Below are positions 8,522 to 17,780 of a stretch of DNA of 64,000 bases, one piece after another. The notes under the pieces are model-generated. The model worked only from the letters and a program-made list of their open reading frames with translations, did no database searches and was not told the origin of the DNA. A program made the position numbers and the translations under genes. The stretch lies in assembly GCA_052246295.1 (NCBI GenBank), contig JBQQCO010000001.1, one strand, 5' to 3'. Numbering within the stretch: position 1 is the first letter of the stretch; each line of letters begins with the position of its first letter. This stretch comes from Piscibacillus sp052246295. Lineage in GTDB: Bacteria; Bacillota; Bacilli; Bacillales; Alkalibacillaceae.

Positions 8522-9863
8522 CCGTGTATACCTCCTTTGCTTCAAAGAAAGTTGGACGTATTTCAATTCCATGTACCCTTAGGTGTGGCAGGCATTTAGG
8601 TAAAACACCTGTTGGCGTGAACCGACCAATGACATTCCCTTCTTCATCCATCCCAGTGCGTTGGAATTTAAAGATATCTCTGACTTCGATTTTTCCACTT
8701 GCTGTTTTTTCTACTTCCGATATGTTCATGATTTTACGTGTACCATCTGTCAGTCTTTGAACTTGAACGATATAATCCAATGCACCGGTAATATAGTCAC
8801 GAATAACGCCTGTTGTTAGGTCCATGCCAGCCATGACGACCATCCCTTCAACACGGTTAATGGCATCAATTGGGGTATTGGCATGAACGGTTGTCATCGA
8901 ACCCTCGTGACCCGTGTTCATCGCTTGAAGCATGTCAAAAGCCTCTGGTCCACGAACCTCACCGACGATAATTCGATCGGGTCTCATTCTTAATGAGTTC
9001 TTGACCAATTGTCTAATTGAAATTTCACCTTCACCTTCTACGTTTGGTGGGCGAGCTTCCATGCCAACCGCGTTCGGTCGTTCTAAACGTAACTCTGCTG
9101 AGTCTTCGATTGTAATCACGCGTTCTTTATGTGGTATTGATTTTGCTAATGCATTTAGCAGTGTCGTTTTACCACTACCTGTTCCTCCAGATATTAAGAC
9201 ACTTAATTTCGTCTTAATGAGAGACTGCAAGAATATGGACATCTCTTCTGTAAAGGTCCCGAACTTTTGCAAGTCATCCATCATAAATGGTGTTTTACGG
9301 AACTTTCTAACTGATAAGAGCGTTCCACCTAAACTAATAGGGTTTATAACCGCATTGACACGACTGCCATCTGGCAATCTAGCATCTACCATTGGCGAAC
9401 TTTCATCGATACGTCTTCCAAGGGGCGCAACAACACGGTCCACGATATGCCGTACATGGTCCTCATCTTTAAAAGACACGTTCACTCTTTCAAGTTGACC
9501 ACCTTTTTCCACGTAAACTTCGTTAGGCGCATTGACTAAAATCTCTGTGATGTCATCATCTTTAAGTAATGGCTCAAGGGGACCAAACCCAACACTTTCA
9601 TCAATCAACATCGAAAGCATCCGTTTTTTGTCTTGCTTCGGGATGACGACTTTTTCTTCAGACATAAACTGATTGACGAACCGTTCAATTTTTAATCGTT
9701 TGTCGGAATCACTTAAACTCGTAATTTGTTCAAGGTTGACTTCAGTAAGTAAACGAGATTTATAGTGTTCGACTAACTCTTCAATGTAACCCGAATTCGA
9801 CCGAATACTTGAATCGATTTCGTTTTCTAATCTTTCTTTAGACTCCCTTTGAAAAAGCGACAT
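8493..9863 (-). CDS. cpaF: CpaF/TadA pilus assembly ATPase
   Basis: 456 residues, typical length for CpaF/TadA secretion ATPases. The N-terminal helical region is followed by the ATPase core: Walker A GGTGSGKT at 226-233, an Asp box (TIEDSAEL) near 255, a Walker B region (RIIVGEVRG) near 300, and a His box (TTVHANTP) near 325. It powers Flp pilus extension and possibly retraction at the cytoplasmic face of TadB/TadC. AGGGGTGAGG lies just before the ATG. It sits between cpaE and tadB as in canonical tad operons. Confidence 0.95.
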   Translation of the reverse strand: MSLFQRESKERLENEIDSSIRSNSGYIEELVEHYKSRLLTEVNLEQITSLSDSDKRLKIERFVNQFMSEEKVVIPKQDKKRMLSMLIDESVGFGPLEPLLKDDDITEILVNAPNEVYVEKGGQLERVNVSFKDEDHVRHIVDRVVAPLGRRIDESSPMVDARLPDGSRVNAVINPISLGGTLLSVRKFRKTPFMMDDLQKFGTFTEEMSIFLQSLIKTKLSVLISGGTGSGKTTLLNALAKSIPHKERVITIEDSAELRLERPNAVGMEARPPNVEGEGEISIRQLVKNSLRMRPDRIIVGEVRGPEAFDMLQAMNTGHEGSMTTVHANTPIDAINRVEGMVVMAGMDLTTGVIRDYITGALDYIVQVQRLTDGTRKIMNISEVEKTASGKIEVRDIFKFQRTGMDEEGNVIGRFTPTGVLPKCLPHLRVHGIEIRPTFFEAKEVYTDEHSSVYTL

Positions 9864-9881
9864 TTCCTCACCCCTTTAACT

Positions 9882-11015
9882 TTACTTCAGCATGGAGTTA
9901 ACCCATTTATGTACATCTTTGGAGAATGGAGTTAACTTCTTTTCTTTTGGTTCTTTACGTAACGGTTCTCCATGATTAATTTTGGCTTGAATATTCTTGT
10001 GATCTCTTCTAATTTCTGCTGCTACCGGATAAGACACGAAACGCTCTAGATCTTTCTTGGTTAGTTCAGTATCTTTATGTTTAAAGTTAATTACGATTTC
10101 TAGCTTTTCTTTTGTATTAATCCCAAGACGAGCAAACAAACTTTCAACACTCTTTAACACCCTCATAGACACGGTGTTAACATCCATGACATAGTAAATT
10201 CGATCTGATTCTTCGAGCGCCATTAACGTTTTCTCATCCATCCAATTTGGTAGGTCTATGATGATAAAATCAAAATTTCGTTTACTTGCTCTAATTAACC
10301 TCAGAACAAAGTCCTCCGTAATTTTCTCAGCCATCTCAGCATCTTTTGGACTAATTAAAACATTTAACTCTGAATGTGATTCTCTTTCGGATACGTTTCT
10401 GATATGGTGTTCACCCAGTTCATTAATAACTGGGAGTAAGTCAATGATGGTACGGTTACTCTCGATACCGAGGTAAGTCTCAGCTCCACCATATTGAAGG
10501 TTTAAGTCAATGAATAATACTTTTCCGGTCGACTCGAGCTTAAGTGTTTGAGCATAGGTCGTACTGATTAGTGATTTACCCGTTCCGCCAGACCCACTAT
10601 AAAAGGCAAAAACTTTACCCCCACCTCGCTTAAAACCCTCTGTTTCATTGAGTGATAGATCCTTTTTGGCATGATCATAAGCCAGTTCCTCGAGTCTTTC
10701 TTTTAAAATAAGCTCTTCACCGGGTATAACGTAGAAGTCGGTGACGCCAAGTCGATTCAGGCTTCTAAGTAGGTCAAAGTCTTCTAAACCATTCACACAA
10801 ATGATCGAAGCGTTTGGAAAATCCGCTAACGCCGACTGGACTAAATCGACTGTTGAATCATCTTGATTAACTACTAATATAATTTGCGCATGAATCCTTT
10901 TAAAATCATTAGGTGTGACTTCATTTAGGTTAAACGATTCACTTAATTGCTGGTACAATGTATCTTTAAGTTCTGTATGATTACCAATGACATAGAGATC
11001 ATTTACTTTACTCAT
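9882..11015 (-). CDS. cpaE: CpaE/TadZ-like ParA-family pilus localisation ATPase
   Basis: 377 residues. Residues 1-115 look like a degenerate receiver domain. From residue 133 a MinD/ParA-type ATPase follows, with deviant Walker A GSGGTGKS at 141-148 and a DLPNWMDE-type Walker B block near 245. CpaE/TadZ proteins place the Tad machine in the cell. GGAGGAG lies just before the ATG. The gene lies between cpaB and cpaF, the usual tad order. Confidence 0.9.
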   Translation of the reverse strand: MSKVNDLYVIGNHTELKDTLYQQLSESFNLNEVTPNDFKRIHAQIILVVNQDDSTVDLVQSALADFPNASIICVNGLEDFDLLRSLNRLGVTDFYVIPGEELILKERLEELAYDHAKKDLSLNETEGFKRGGGKVFAFYSGSGGTGKSLISTTYAQTLKLESTGKVLFIDLNLQYGGAETYLGIESNRTIIDLLPVINELGEHHIRNVSERESHSELNVLISPKDAEMAEKITEDFVLRLIRASKRNFDFIIIDLPNWMDEKTLMALEESDRIYYVMDVNTVSMRVLKSVESLFARLGINTKEKLEIVINFKHKDTELTKKDLERFVSYPVAAEIRRDHKNIQAKINHGEPLRKEPKEKKLTPFSKDVHKWVNSMLK

Positions 11016-11039
11016 AAGGCTCCTCCAACGACTGTTATT

Positions 11040-11771
11040 CTACTCTTCATCAGTTTCTTCTTGATTTTCACTTCTGTCCTGTTCGTCTTGGTTTTCCTCA
11101 GCTTCATCTTCACTTGATTCTTCAGCTTCTGATTCTCGCTGAGGTTGTGAGACCTCCATATTTTCGCTCACTTTTGCCCTAACGATCCTTAAGCTGTCAG
11201 CGTAATTTTGTAAGTGAACAAGCTCTGTGACTCTATCAAAAGGAATTTCAACTCTAGCACCTGAGAATTTACCACTTTCACTTCCCGTTTGAATAACGTT
11301 AACGTCTTCCATAAATAACTCAGTCACAGGTTCATCGTTAAATTTATGTGAAACTAAAATATCGACGCGGTCACCTGGGAAAAGTGGTTCATCAAAAAAG
11401 ATTTTCTCGCTTTGAATAAGCGAGATCAAACGAGTGTTTTCATCTGTAATTGCTGAAGCCTCTTTCAACATGCTTGTTGTGATAATTTCATCTTCTGAAA
11501 GAGGAACAAGTGATACCTTATTTCTAAGCTGGCTGTCTGAAGTTATGTATTCATCCCTTAAATATCTTTGTGGGATTTGTTCTGTCGATACATCATCTGG
11601 TGTAAGAATTTTCCTGGATGGGATCTCATCATTTGCTTTATAAACCGTTACAAACGTACCAAGATCTTCGTTTAACGACTGGACCTTTTGAAGAATGAGA
11701 TAACCAGATGTTGCAGCTAGTATGATGGCTAACAATAAAAATATGAGTGCTTTTCGTTTTGATTCCAACAC
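11040..11771 (-). CDS. cpaB: CpaB/RcpC-like pilus assembly protein (SAF domain)
   Basis: 243 residues. One N-terminal membrane segment (about 8-27), a SAF domain at about 40-105 (PSRKILTPDDV and the following region), a RcpC-like domain at about 110-205, and a strongly acidic Glu/Asp/Gln tail. The start is GTG at 11771; AGAAGGTAGG lies about 10 nt upstream. In Gram-negatives RcpC/CpaB works with a secretin. No secretin is present here, as expected for a Gram-positive version. It is the first gene of the pilus operon, so its promoter should lie in 11772-11900. Confidence 0.85.
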   Translation of the reverse strand: MLESKRKALIFLLLAIILAATSGYLILQKVQSLNEDLGTFVTVYKANDEIPSRKILTPDDVSTEQIPQRYLRDEYITSDSQLRNKVSLVPLSEDEIITTSMLKEASAITDENTRLISLIQSEKIFFDEPLFPGDRVDILVSHKFNDEPVTELFMEDVNVIQTGSESGKFSGARVEIPFDRVTELVHLQNYADSLRIVRAKVSENMEVSQPQRESEAEESSEDEAEENQDEQDRSENQEETDEE

Positions 11772-12080
11772 GACTATTCAACCTACCTTCTAAATGCCTC
11801 TTTTAGACTACTATGTAATTTCCATATAATAATACCTTGAATTCAAGATAAACCAGGTGTATCAAGGGATTTGCTTAAATCTATGTCTACCATGTTACCA
11901 AACTAGGAATATTTTTCTATAAAACTAATTCCTCAAAAATCATCCAACTAAACGGGTCAAATTGACTATTATTTCTATATTTTTACAAATAATCATAGTT
12001 CATAAGTATCGTTTATTGGAAACCAACACTTATCAAACGCAAGAATAGTAAGATGGTAAATTTTTTGGTACCATATCACA

Positions 12081-12199
12081 TTTATGAGACATTTGGGGCC
12101 ATAATGGGGAATCGAATTATGTCGAAAGAGGGTATTCGTCTTAATTTATGAGACATTGAAGTCGGTTTATAGGACACTCCGGTTAAAATATGAGACATT
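12081..12199 (+). repeat. Intergenic array, word TATGAGACATT, about 21-bp period
   Basis: The 522-bp gap between cpaB and dctM holds TTTATGAGACATT at 12081 and 12145, TTTATAGGACACT at 12166 and AATATGAGACATT at 12187. The last three are exactly 21 bp apart; the first is 64 bp (three periods plus 1) away. No coding frame with a ribosome site covers it. The rest of the gap is AT-rich and should contain the cpaB promoter (minus strand) and the dctM terminator. Confidence 0.7.
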
Positions 12200-12249
12200 C
12201 GCACATAAATAATGTTCAGCAGCCTATTAAAAACGTATTAGTTTTAAGG

Positions 12250-12278
12250 TAAAAAAAATAGACCTGAATGATCAGGCC
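12250..12278 (-). terminator. Terminator of the hpa-dct operon
   Basis: Read on the minus strand, CCTGA-N4-TCAGG with flanking pairing is followed by a run of eight Ts. It lies 16 nt after the dctM stop. Confidence 0.8.
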
Positions 12279-12293
12279 TTTAAGGAAAACATA

Positions 12294-13604
12294 CTATTTT
12301 CTCATCATATCCGGTAAAACGGTTACTAGATCTGGTAAAAGAATTAGTACTGCCACACATACAACCATTGCTACTATCATTGGCATAACACCTTTAAAAA
12401 TGGTTTGAATAGGTATATGCGGTGCGGCTCCTTTAATGACATATACACTTATCCCAATAGGTGGGGTTAATGAACCGATATTGATAGCCATAACCATGAT
12501 GATTCCAAACCAAACCCCGTTAAACCCTAACTCTGTAATAATTGGGTAAACGATTGGCAAAGTTAAAACGATTAGTGATAACCCTTCCACAAAGCACCCA
12601 AGTAAAAATAAAGCGAACAAAATAAATATTAAAATAATATAAGTATTTAACTCTAGTCCGCCTACAAAAGAAGTTAGTTCTTGCGGTATTCTGCTGATTG
12701 TAATAAATTGCCCGAACAGGGTTGCTCCAATTAAGATGAGAAATATGTAGGCTGTTAATCGCACGGATTCATTAAAGGAATCTAAAAACTTTTTCCAATT
12801 TAGTTTCTTACTAATGAATGCTACAAAAATTGAACTGATTGCACCAACACCCGCGGCTTCAGTCGGAGTAAAGATTCCGGCATAGATTCCACCAATGGTT
12901 ATTAAAAAGAGTAATAGAAATGGCCAAATTTGTACGATAGATTTGAACTTCTCACTAAACTCCACCTTTTCCGTCCTTACTGGTGCTAAGCTAGGTTTAC
13001 GAGAAACTAAAATAGCGATTGTAATCATAAATAAGATGACTTGTAAGATCCCTGGAATAATTCCCGCTATAAGCAGCGCACCAATCGGTTCCCTAGTTAG
13101 AATTCCGTATAGAATTAAAATAACACTTGGAGGTATTAAGATGCCTAAAGTACCACCAGCCGCTACACATGCAGTCGAAAGACTAGATTTATAGTTATAC
13201 TTCTCCATCTCGGGTAAAGCGATTTTGGTTACGGTTGCAGTTGTCGCATTTAGTGAACCTGAAATTGCGGAAAATATACTAGAAGTACCTATAGTTGCCA
13301 TAGCAAGGCCTCCACGTAAATGACCAACCCAATTGTCTACTGCTTTATATAAGTCGCTTCCGATCCCTGTATTGGATAGCACCATTCCCATTAGAATAAA
13401 TAATGGGATCACACTTAATGAATATGATGAAGCTGTATCAAAAGGCGTACGACCTAATTGAGAAAAAGCAACATCCCACCCTCTGATCATGCTGGTTCCA
13501 ATAAACCCAACTATTATTAGTGAAATGCCTACTGGAACTTTAAGCAAGAATAGTATTAGTAATACAATAATTCCTATGACACCGAGCATCTCCGCCGTAA
13601 TCAT
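12294..13604 (-). CDS. dctM: TRAP transporter large permease DctM
   Basis: 436 residues, about 12 membrane segments, the usual DctM length. Conserved blocks include SGSLNATTATVTKI and GGTLGILIPPSVILILYG near residues 115-170 and PTEAAGVGA near 245. DctM carries out Na+-coupled uptake of a carboxylate delivered by the DctP protein. Its start overlaps dctQ by 4 nt. The location downstream of the 4-hydroxyphenylacetate genes, with no terminator in between, suggests that the substrate is 4-hydroxyphenylacetate or a related aromatic acid; this is inference. Confidence 0.93.
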   Translation of the reverse strand: MITAEMLGVIGIIVLLILFLLKVPVGISLIIVGFIGTSMIRGWDVAFSQLGRTPFDTASSYSLSVIPLFILMGMVLSNTGIGSDLYKAVDNWVGHLRGGLAMATIGTSSIFSAISGSLNATTATVTKIALPEMEKYNYKSSLSTACVAAGGTLGILIPPSVILILYGILTREPIGALLIAGIIPGILQVILFMITIAILVSRKPSLAPVRTEKVEFSEKFKSIVQIWPFLLLFLITIGGIYAGIFTPTEAAGVGAISSIFVAFISKKLNWKKFLDSFNESVRLTAYIFLILIGATLFGQFITISRIPQELTSFVGGLELNTYIILIFILFALFLLGCFVEGLSLIVLTLPIVYPIITELGFNGVWFGIIMVMAINIGSLTPPIGISVYVIKGAAPHIPIQTIFKGVMPMIVAMVVCVAVLILLPDLVTVLPDMMRK

Positions 13605-14089
13605 TTTGTTATCACCTTCTGTTTATATCTAAGAGCTAAAACAATCGCAACTAATGCAAACATAATTGTTCCAACAACACTAAACATCGCAAAAATATAC
13701 ATTGGTAAGCTAATATCACCAGTAACAGTGTTTGAGTTAAGTAATCTTTGTGTATTACCCCACATACTCCATGAGATTAGTAGCATTAAAGCAGCAATAA
13801 CAACATTAATAATCCCTTCTACAACAAACTGGACTTTCTGAGGAAATTTTTCTACGACAAAATCTACAGTAATGTGTTCTTCATTTAAGTGTGTGTAAGC
13901 AATACTTGCAAAAATGACGACGATTAAACCTACTTCAACTATATCCACTGTCCCAGTAATAGGTGACCTAAAAAACTTACGTCCTAAAACATCTAGCGTT
14001 ACCATCAAAGCCATTATAAATAAAACAAATTGGGCCACGTATTGTAGCCCTTTACAAATGAGTCTCACTATTTTTTCCACAGTGAACAC
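13601..14089 (-). CDS. dctQ: TRAP transporter small permease DctQ
   Basis: 162 residues with four membrane segments and the DctQ pattern DVLGRKFFRSPITGTVDIVE near residues 30-50. It forms the membrane complex with DctM. It overlaps dctM by 4 nt and lies 15 nt after dctP, so the three are one expression unit. Confidence 0.9.
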   Translation of the reverse strand: MFTVEKIVRLICKGLQYVAQFVLFIMALMVTLDVLGRKFFRSPITGTVDIVEVGLIVVIFASIAYTHLNEEHITVDFVVEKFPQKVQFVVEGIINVVIAALMLLISWSMWGNTQRLLNSNTVTGDISLPMYIFAMFSVVGTIMFALVAIVLALRYKQKVITK

Positions 14090-14104
14090 AACCTTTTATT
14101 GGTT

Positions 14105-15145
14105 TTACTCTCTAACTTCTTCTTTTAATTCCATAGCTCTTTCATAAATCTCTTGGCCTGGCAGTCCTTGTTCCTCCATCTCCTCGATCCATCCTTGTGT
14201 CACATCTTTTAATGCATCTTTCCATGGATCTAGACTTTCACCAGATAGCTCAATGAACTCTGCACCATTTTCTTTTGCCAACTCTTCACCCTTTTTTCCA
14301 TCAGCATCAAAAATACTACCGGATTCAGCTGAACGATCCTCTCCTACTAGATCTTTAAGTAGTTCCTGATCACCGTCGCTTAAGCTACTATAGGTTTCTT
14401 TATTCATAACGGAGAAAAATGGCGTGGCTGAAAAATGGCCAACTGTAACGTATTTTGCAATTTCATGAAAACTGTAGTTATATAAAGCTTCTAAAGGAAC
14501 CATCGCTACATCAACTGTGCCTCTTTCTAATGCTTCATAAACATCGCCCATTGGCATGGATACTGGGACAGCTCCTAACGATTCTATAATTTTATTAGCT
14601 AACGGGGATGGTGACCTAACTCTTAAACCTTTTAGATCTTCAGGTGACTCAATTTTATGATTAATACTAATTAACTGTGCTGGGTCTGCAGTGAATAAAA
14701 ATAATGGTTCTGTTTCATCATGTTCTTCTTGAATTTCGGGAAATTCGTTATACAAATTCCATAGAATTTTCGACCCGTGTTCAGCTGTTTCAGCTAAGAA
14801 AGGTAATTCTAATACTGATACTGAAGGGAACCTTCCTGGTGTATAACCGTAAACACTTAGGGCAATATCCGCTTCACCGGTAACGGCCATATCGTATTGT
14901 GAACCTGCATCTCCTAAAGCATTGGCTGGGTAGAGTTCATATGTTATTCTGCCATCTGTTTCTTCATTAAGTGAGCTACCTATATCTTCGAACACTTGTG
15001 TCTGAATAGGATGTTGCCCTGGCAAGAAGTGAGATATAACTAAATCGTGTTCTCCTCCTTCACCGGATGATCCATTGCTCTCAACACACGCGGAAAGCAT
15101 AGTAGCCAGCAATAAACTTGTGACCACAACAAATAAACGCTTCAT
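14105..15145 (-). CDS. dctP: TRAP transporter solute-binding lipoprotein DctP
   Basis: 346 residues. Lipobox MLSAC with Cys20, then a DctP-type binding domain. The conserved carboxylate-binding region is LKGLRVRSPSPLANKIIESL at about 165-185, whose first Arg pair would hold the substrate carboxylate. The lipid anchor is normal for a Gram-positive TRAP protein. It lies 48 nt after the succinate-semialdehyde dehydrogenase gene on the same strand, with no hairpin seen between them. Confidence 0.92.
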   Translation of the reverse strand: MKRLFVVVTSLLLATMLSACVESNGSSGEGGEHDLVISHFLPGQHPIQTQVFEDIGSSLNEETDGRITYELYPANALGDAGSQYDMAVTGEADIALSVYGYTPGRFPSVSVLELPFLAETAEHGSKILWNLYNEFPEIQEEHDETEPLFLFTADPAQLISINHKIESPEDLKGLRVRSPSPLANKIIESLGAVPVSMPMGDVYEALERGTVDVAMVPLEALYNYSFHEIAKYVTVGHFSATPFFSVMNKETYSSLSDGDQELLKDLVGEDRSAESGSIFDADGKKGEELAKENGAEFIELSGESLDPWKDALKDVTQGWIEEMEEQGLPGQEIYERAMELKEEVRE

Positions 15146-15193
15146 TATTTCTCCCCCATTCTAATTTTGTGATGAACCTTTATAAACTACTTC

Positions 15194-16621
15194 TTACAAA
15201 CCCAACGAAATATACTTTGTTTCCAAGTACTCCTCAATTCCGTAGTAACCACCTTCACGACCTAATCCACTTTCTTTGAATCCACCGAAAGGAGCTTGCG
15301 GAGTCGATGGGGCACCATCATTTAACCCGACAATACCAAAGTGGAGGGCTTCGCTAATTCGGAAAGCTCGGCTAATGTTTTCTGTAAAGACGTACGATGC
15401 TAACCCGAATGGAGTTTGATTCGCACGCTTGATCACTTCATCCTCCGTCGAGAATGTAGTAATAGGTACTAGAGGTCCAAAGGTTTCATCATTCATGCAC
15501 ACCATGTCGTCATTTACATTTGAAAGAATGGTTGGCTCAAAGTAGTATCCTTGGCCGTCCTCGATTTTGGAACCGCCAATTTCCAGTTTCGCACCTTGGT
15601 TAATGGCATCCTGAACGTGATCTTCTACTTTCTTCATGGCATCTTCATCTATAAGTGGCCCAATGTCCGTACCTTCATCCAATCCATTGCCTACCTTAAG
15701 CTGCCTCACTTCTTCTTTTAATAGTTTCAAAAAATCTTGTTCGATAGACTCATGAACGTAAACACGATTGGCGCAAATACATGTCTGACCTGCGTTTCTG
15801 AATTTTGATTGAATCACGCCTGTTACAGCCTTCTTCAAGTCAGCATCTTCCATGACAATCACTGGTGCATGGCCACCGAGTTCTAGCGAGACTTTTTTCA
15901 TCGTATCTGCCGCATCCCGCATGAGTAGTTTTCCGACTTCCGTTGAGCCCGTAAACGTTAGCTTACGAACTCTCGAATCATCTGACCAAGCTTTTCCGAT
16001 TTGACTTGAACTACCTACCACTATATTAATGACACCTTTAGGAATGCCGGCTTTTTCAGCGAGTTCAACTAGTTTAATTGCTGTAAGAGGTGTTTGAGTA
16101 GCTGGTTTGAACACAACGGTACAGCCTGCTGCTAGAGCTGGAGCAACTTTTCTTGTGATCATGGCTGCTGGGAAGTTCCACGGTGTAATGGCTGATACCA
16201 CACCAACTGGCTGCTTTTGAACGAAAATACGCTTGTTTGGGTGCGAAGCCGGGATAATGTCTCCGTAAATTCGTTTACCTTCTTCGGCATACCATTTTAT
16301 AAAACCATTTGCGTAATTAACTTCTCCTATGGCTTCTTTAAGTGGTTTACCTTGTTCTTCTGTCATGAGCTTGCCGATTGTTTCCTTTTCATCGTCTATT
16401 AATCGATGCCAGGCCTCCAAGTATTGCCCACGTTCTTCAGAGGTTAATTTTGACCAATCGTCTAAAGCCGCTTCTGCAGCATCGACGGCTTTAATAGCAT
16501 CATCTTTCCCTGCCTTAGGTACTTGAGCAATGATTTCCTGGGTTGCAGGGTTGGTGACATCGATCTTCTCTAAATCTTGACCAAACCACTTACCATCAAC
16601 ATAAAGCTCATATAACTTCAT
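15194..16621 (-). CDS. gabD: Succinate-semialdehyde dehydrogenase-like aldehyde dehydrogenase
   Basis: 475 residues from the ATG at 16621, chosen because AAAGGGTGAGAG lies about 7 nt upstream; an in-frame GTG four codons earlier is less likely. It is an NAD(P)+ aldehyde dehydrogenase with PWNFP at 148-152, FTGSTEVG near 223, catalytic-base Glu247 in LELGG and nucleophile Cys281 in GQTCIC. The GQTC-IC arrangement is typical of GabD. In this operon it would oxidise the succinic semialdehyde released by the final aldol cleavage of the homoprotocatechuate pathway to succinate. Confidence 0.88.
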   Translation of the reverse strand: MKLYELYVDGKWFGQDLEKIDVTNPATQEIIAQVPKAGKDDAIKAVDAAEAALDDWSKLTSEERGQYLEAWHRLIDDEKETIGKLMTEEQGKPLKEAIGEVNYANGFIKWYAEEGKRIYGDIIPASHPNKRIFVQKQPVGVVSAITPWNFPAAMITRKVAPALAAGCTVVFKPATQTPLTAIKLVELAEKAGIPKGVINIVVGSSSQIGKAWSDDSRVRKLTFTGSTEVGKLLMRDAADTMKKVSLELGGHAPVIVMEDADLKKAVTGVIQSKFRNAGQTCICANRVYVHESIEQDFLKLLKEEVRQLKVGNGLDEGTDIGPLIDEDAMKKVEDHVQDAINQGAKLEIGGSKIEDGQGYYFEPTILSNVNDDMVCMNDETFGPLVPITTFSTEDEVIKRANQTPFGLASYVFTENISRAFRISEALHFGIVGLNDGAPSTPQAPFGGFKESGLGREGGYYGIEEYLETKYISLGL

Positions 16622-16629
16622 CAATTCTC

Positions 16630-17019
16630 TCACCCTTTCTGTTTATAACGATCATGAATATTATTTTTCTTATATGTTGGAAACGTAAATTCATAGAGTT
16701 CTAGTGAAAAAGCTAAGTAGCGTTCGTTAAACAATGGTGCGAGCTCGGTGGTGACGACGTTATAAATCTCATCGCACAGTATTTTCTTTTCATCGTCAGT
16801 TCGTCCTGTCCCTAACTTAAGGGTTCCGTGAATAAAGGCATCGTCACCGGTGCCATCAGCGACAACGTAATCACTTAATGCAATCGCTCTAGACCTTAAC
16901 CCTCCGATTGGGACTTGGTGATCATGTTTAAGTAGAGCCTGGTTAATTTTTAATAAAAGGTCGGACACATTAACATCTTCTTTAAGATTGTCTGTGTATT
17001 CTAATGTAAAATGTGGCAT
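16630..17019 (-). CDS. hpaF: 5-carboxymethyl-2-hydroxymuconate isomerase
   Basis: 129 residues, the usual HpaF size, in the 4-oxalocrotonate tautomerase/CHMI superfamily. Pro2, the catalytic base after Met removal, is present (MPHFTLEY). The internal GGLRSRA segment near residue 40 matches the family. It isomerises 5-carboxymethyl-2-hydroxymuconate to the keto form used by HpaG. AAGGAGGGG precedes the ATG, and the start overlaps the hpaG2 end by 19 nt. Confidence 0.88.
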   Translation of the reverse strand: MPHFTLEYTDNLKEDVNVSDLLLKINQALLKHDHQVPIGGLRSRAIALSDYVVADGTGDDAFIHGTLKLGTGRTDDEKKILCDEIYNVVTTELAPLFNERYLAFSLELYEFTFPTYKKNNIHDRYKQKG

Positions 17020-17780
17020 GGGAACCCCTCCTTGCCTCTATCGCCAACAATCGTATTGACCAGTTTTCCTATACCTTCTACTTCCGTCACAACTTCATCT
17101 CCCACTTTCGTGTCTACAGAGCCTTTTGGTGTGCCTGTTAAAATGAGGTCACCTTCATTTAACGTCATGAAACTACTTAGGTATTCAATTAACTCCGGTA
17201 CACCTAAAATCATATCCTTCGTTGATCCTTCTTGTGTTTTTGTACCATTCACAAACGTTCTAAGTTGCAGGTTCATAGGATCTTCAATGTCATCTCGTTC
17301 GACTATCCAAGGCCCAAGAGGTGTGCAACCATCTCTGTTTTTCACCCTTAGATTTGGTCTAAAATAGTTTTCTAGATAGTCGCGGATCGCATAGTCATTA
17401 GCGATCGTATAGCCTTTGACATAGTCTAGTGCTTCATCTCTTTTGACGTTTTTGGCGCTCTTTCCAATTACAATTGCTAGTTCACATTCATAATGCATAA
17501 ACTCAACATCACTTGGCCTTACCGTTTTCCCACGGTGGCCGTTAAGCGTATTTTTACCTTTAAAGAACACCAATGGTTCAGGTAACGGGCTTGTAAATGA
17601 CAGTTCCTTTGCGTGGTCAGCATAATTTAATCCGAGAGTAAAGATGGTTTGAGGCTCAATGGGCGGTAACCATTCTACCTCGTTTTCTTCTAATAATCGG
17701 CCATCACTCAGCTGGACTTTGCCATCAACTTCTTTTACATCGTGAACCTTTGACTCAAACATAACTCTACCGTACTTCAT
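17001..17780 (-). CDS. hpaG2: HpaG2-like fumarylacetoacetase-family decarboxylase/isomerase
   Basis: 259 residues from the ATG at 17780 with AGGTGAGG upstream. It has a fumarylacetoacetate hydrolase (FAH) fold. Metal-site blocks are visible: FFKGKN near 75, EFMHYECELAIVIGK near 93-108, and VKGYTIANDYAIRDY near 122-136. In the pathway HpaG decarboxylates 5-oxopent-3-ene-1,2,5-tricarboxylate. Here the two FAH halves that are fused in E. coli HpaG are separate genes that overlap by 14 nt. Confidence 0.85.
   Translation of the reverse strand: MKYGRVMFESKVHDVKEVDGKVQLSDGRLLEENEVEWLPPIEPQTIFTLGLNYADHAKELSFTSPLPEPLVFFKGKNTLNGHRGKTVRPSDVEFMHYECELAIVIGKSAKNVKRDEALDYVKGYTIANDYAIRDYLENYFRPNLRVKNRDGCTPLGPWIVERDDIEDPMNLQLRTFVNGTKTQEGSTKDMILGVPELIEYLSSFMTLNEGDLILTGTPKGSVDTKVGDEVVTEVEGIGKLVNTIVGDRGKEGFPCHILH

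Noticed and set aside
8521..8572. Longer TadB start at 8572
   Set aside because: No ribosome site and a longer overlap with cpaF; the ATG at 8521 has AAAGGAGG at good spacing.
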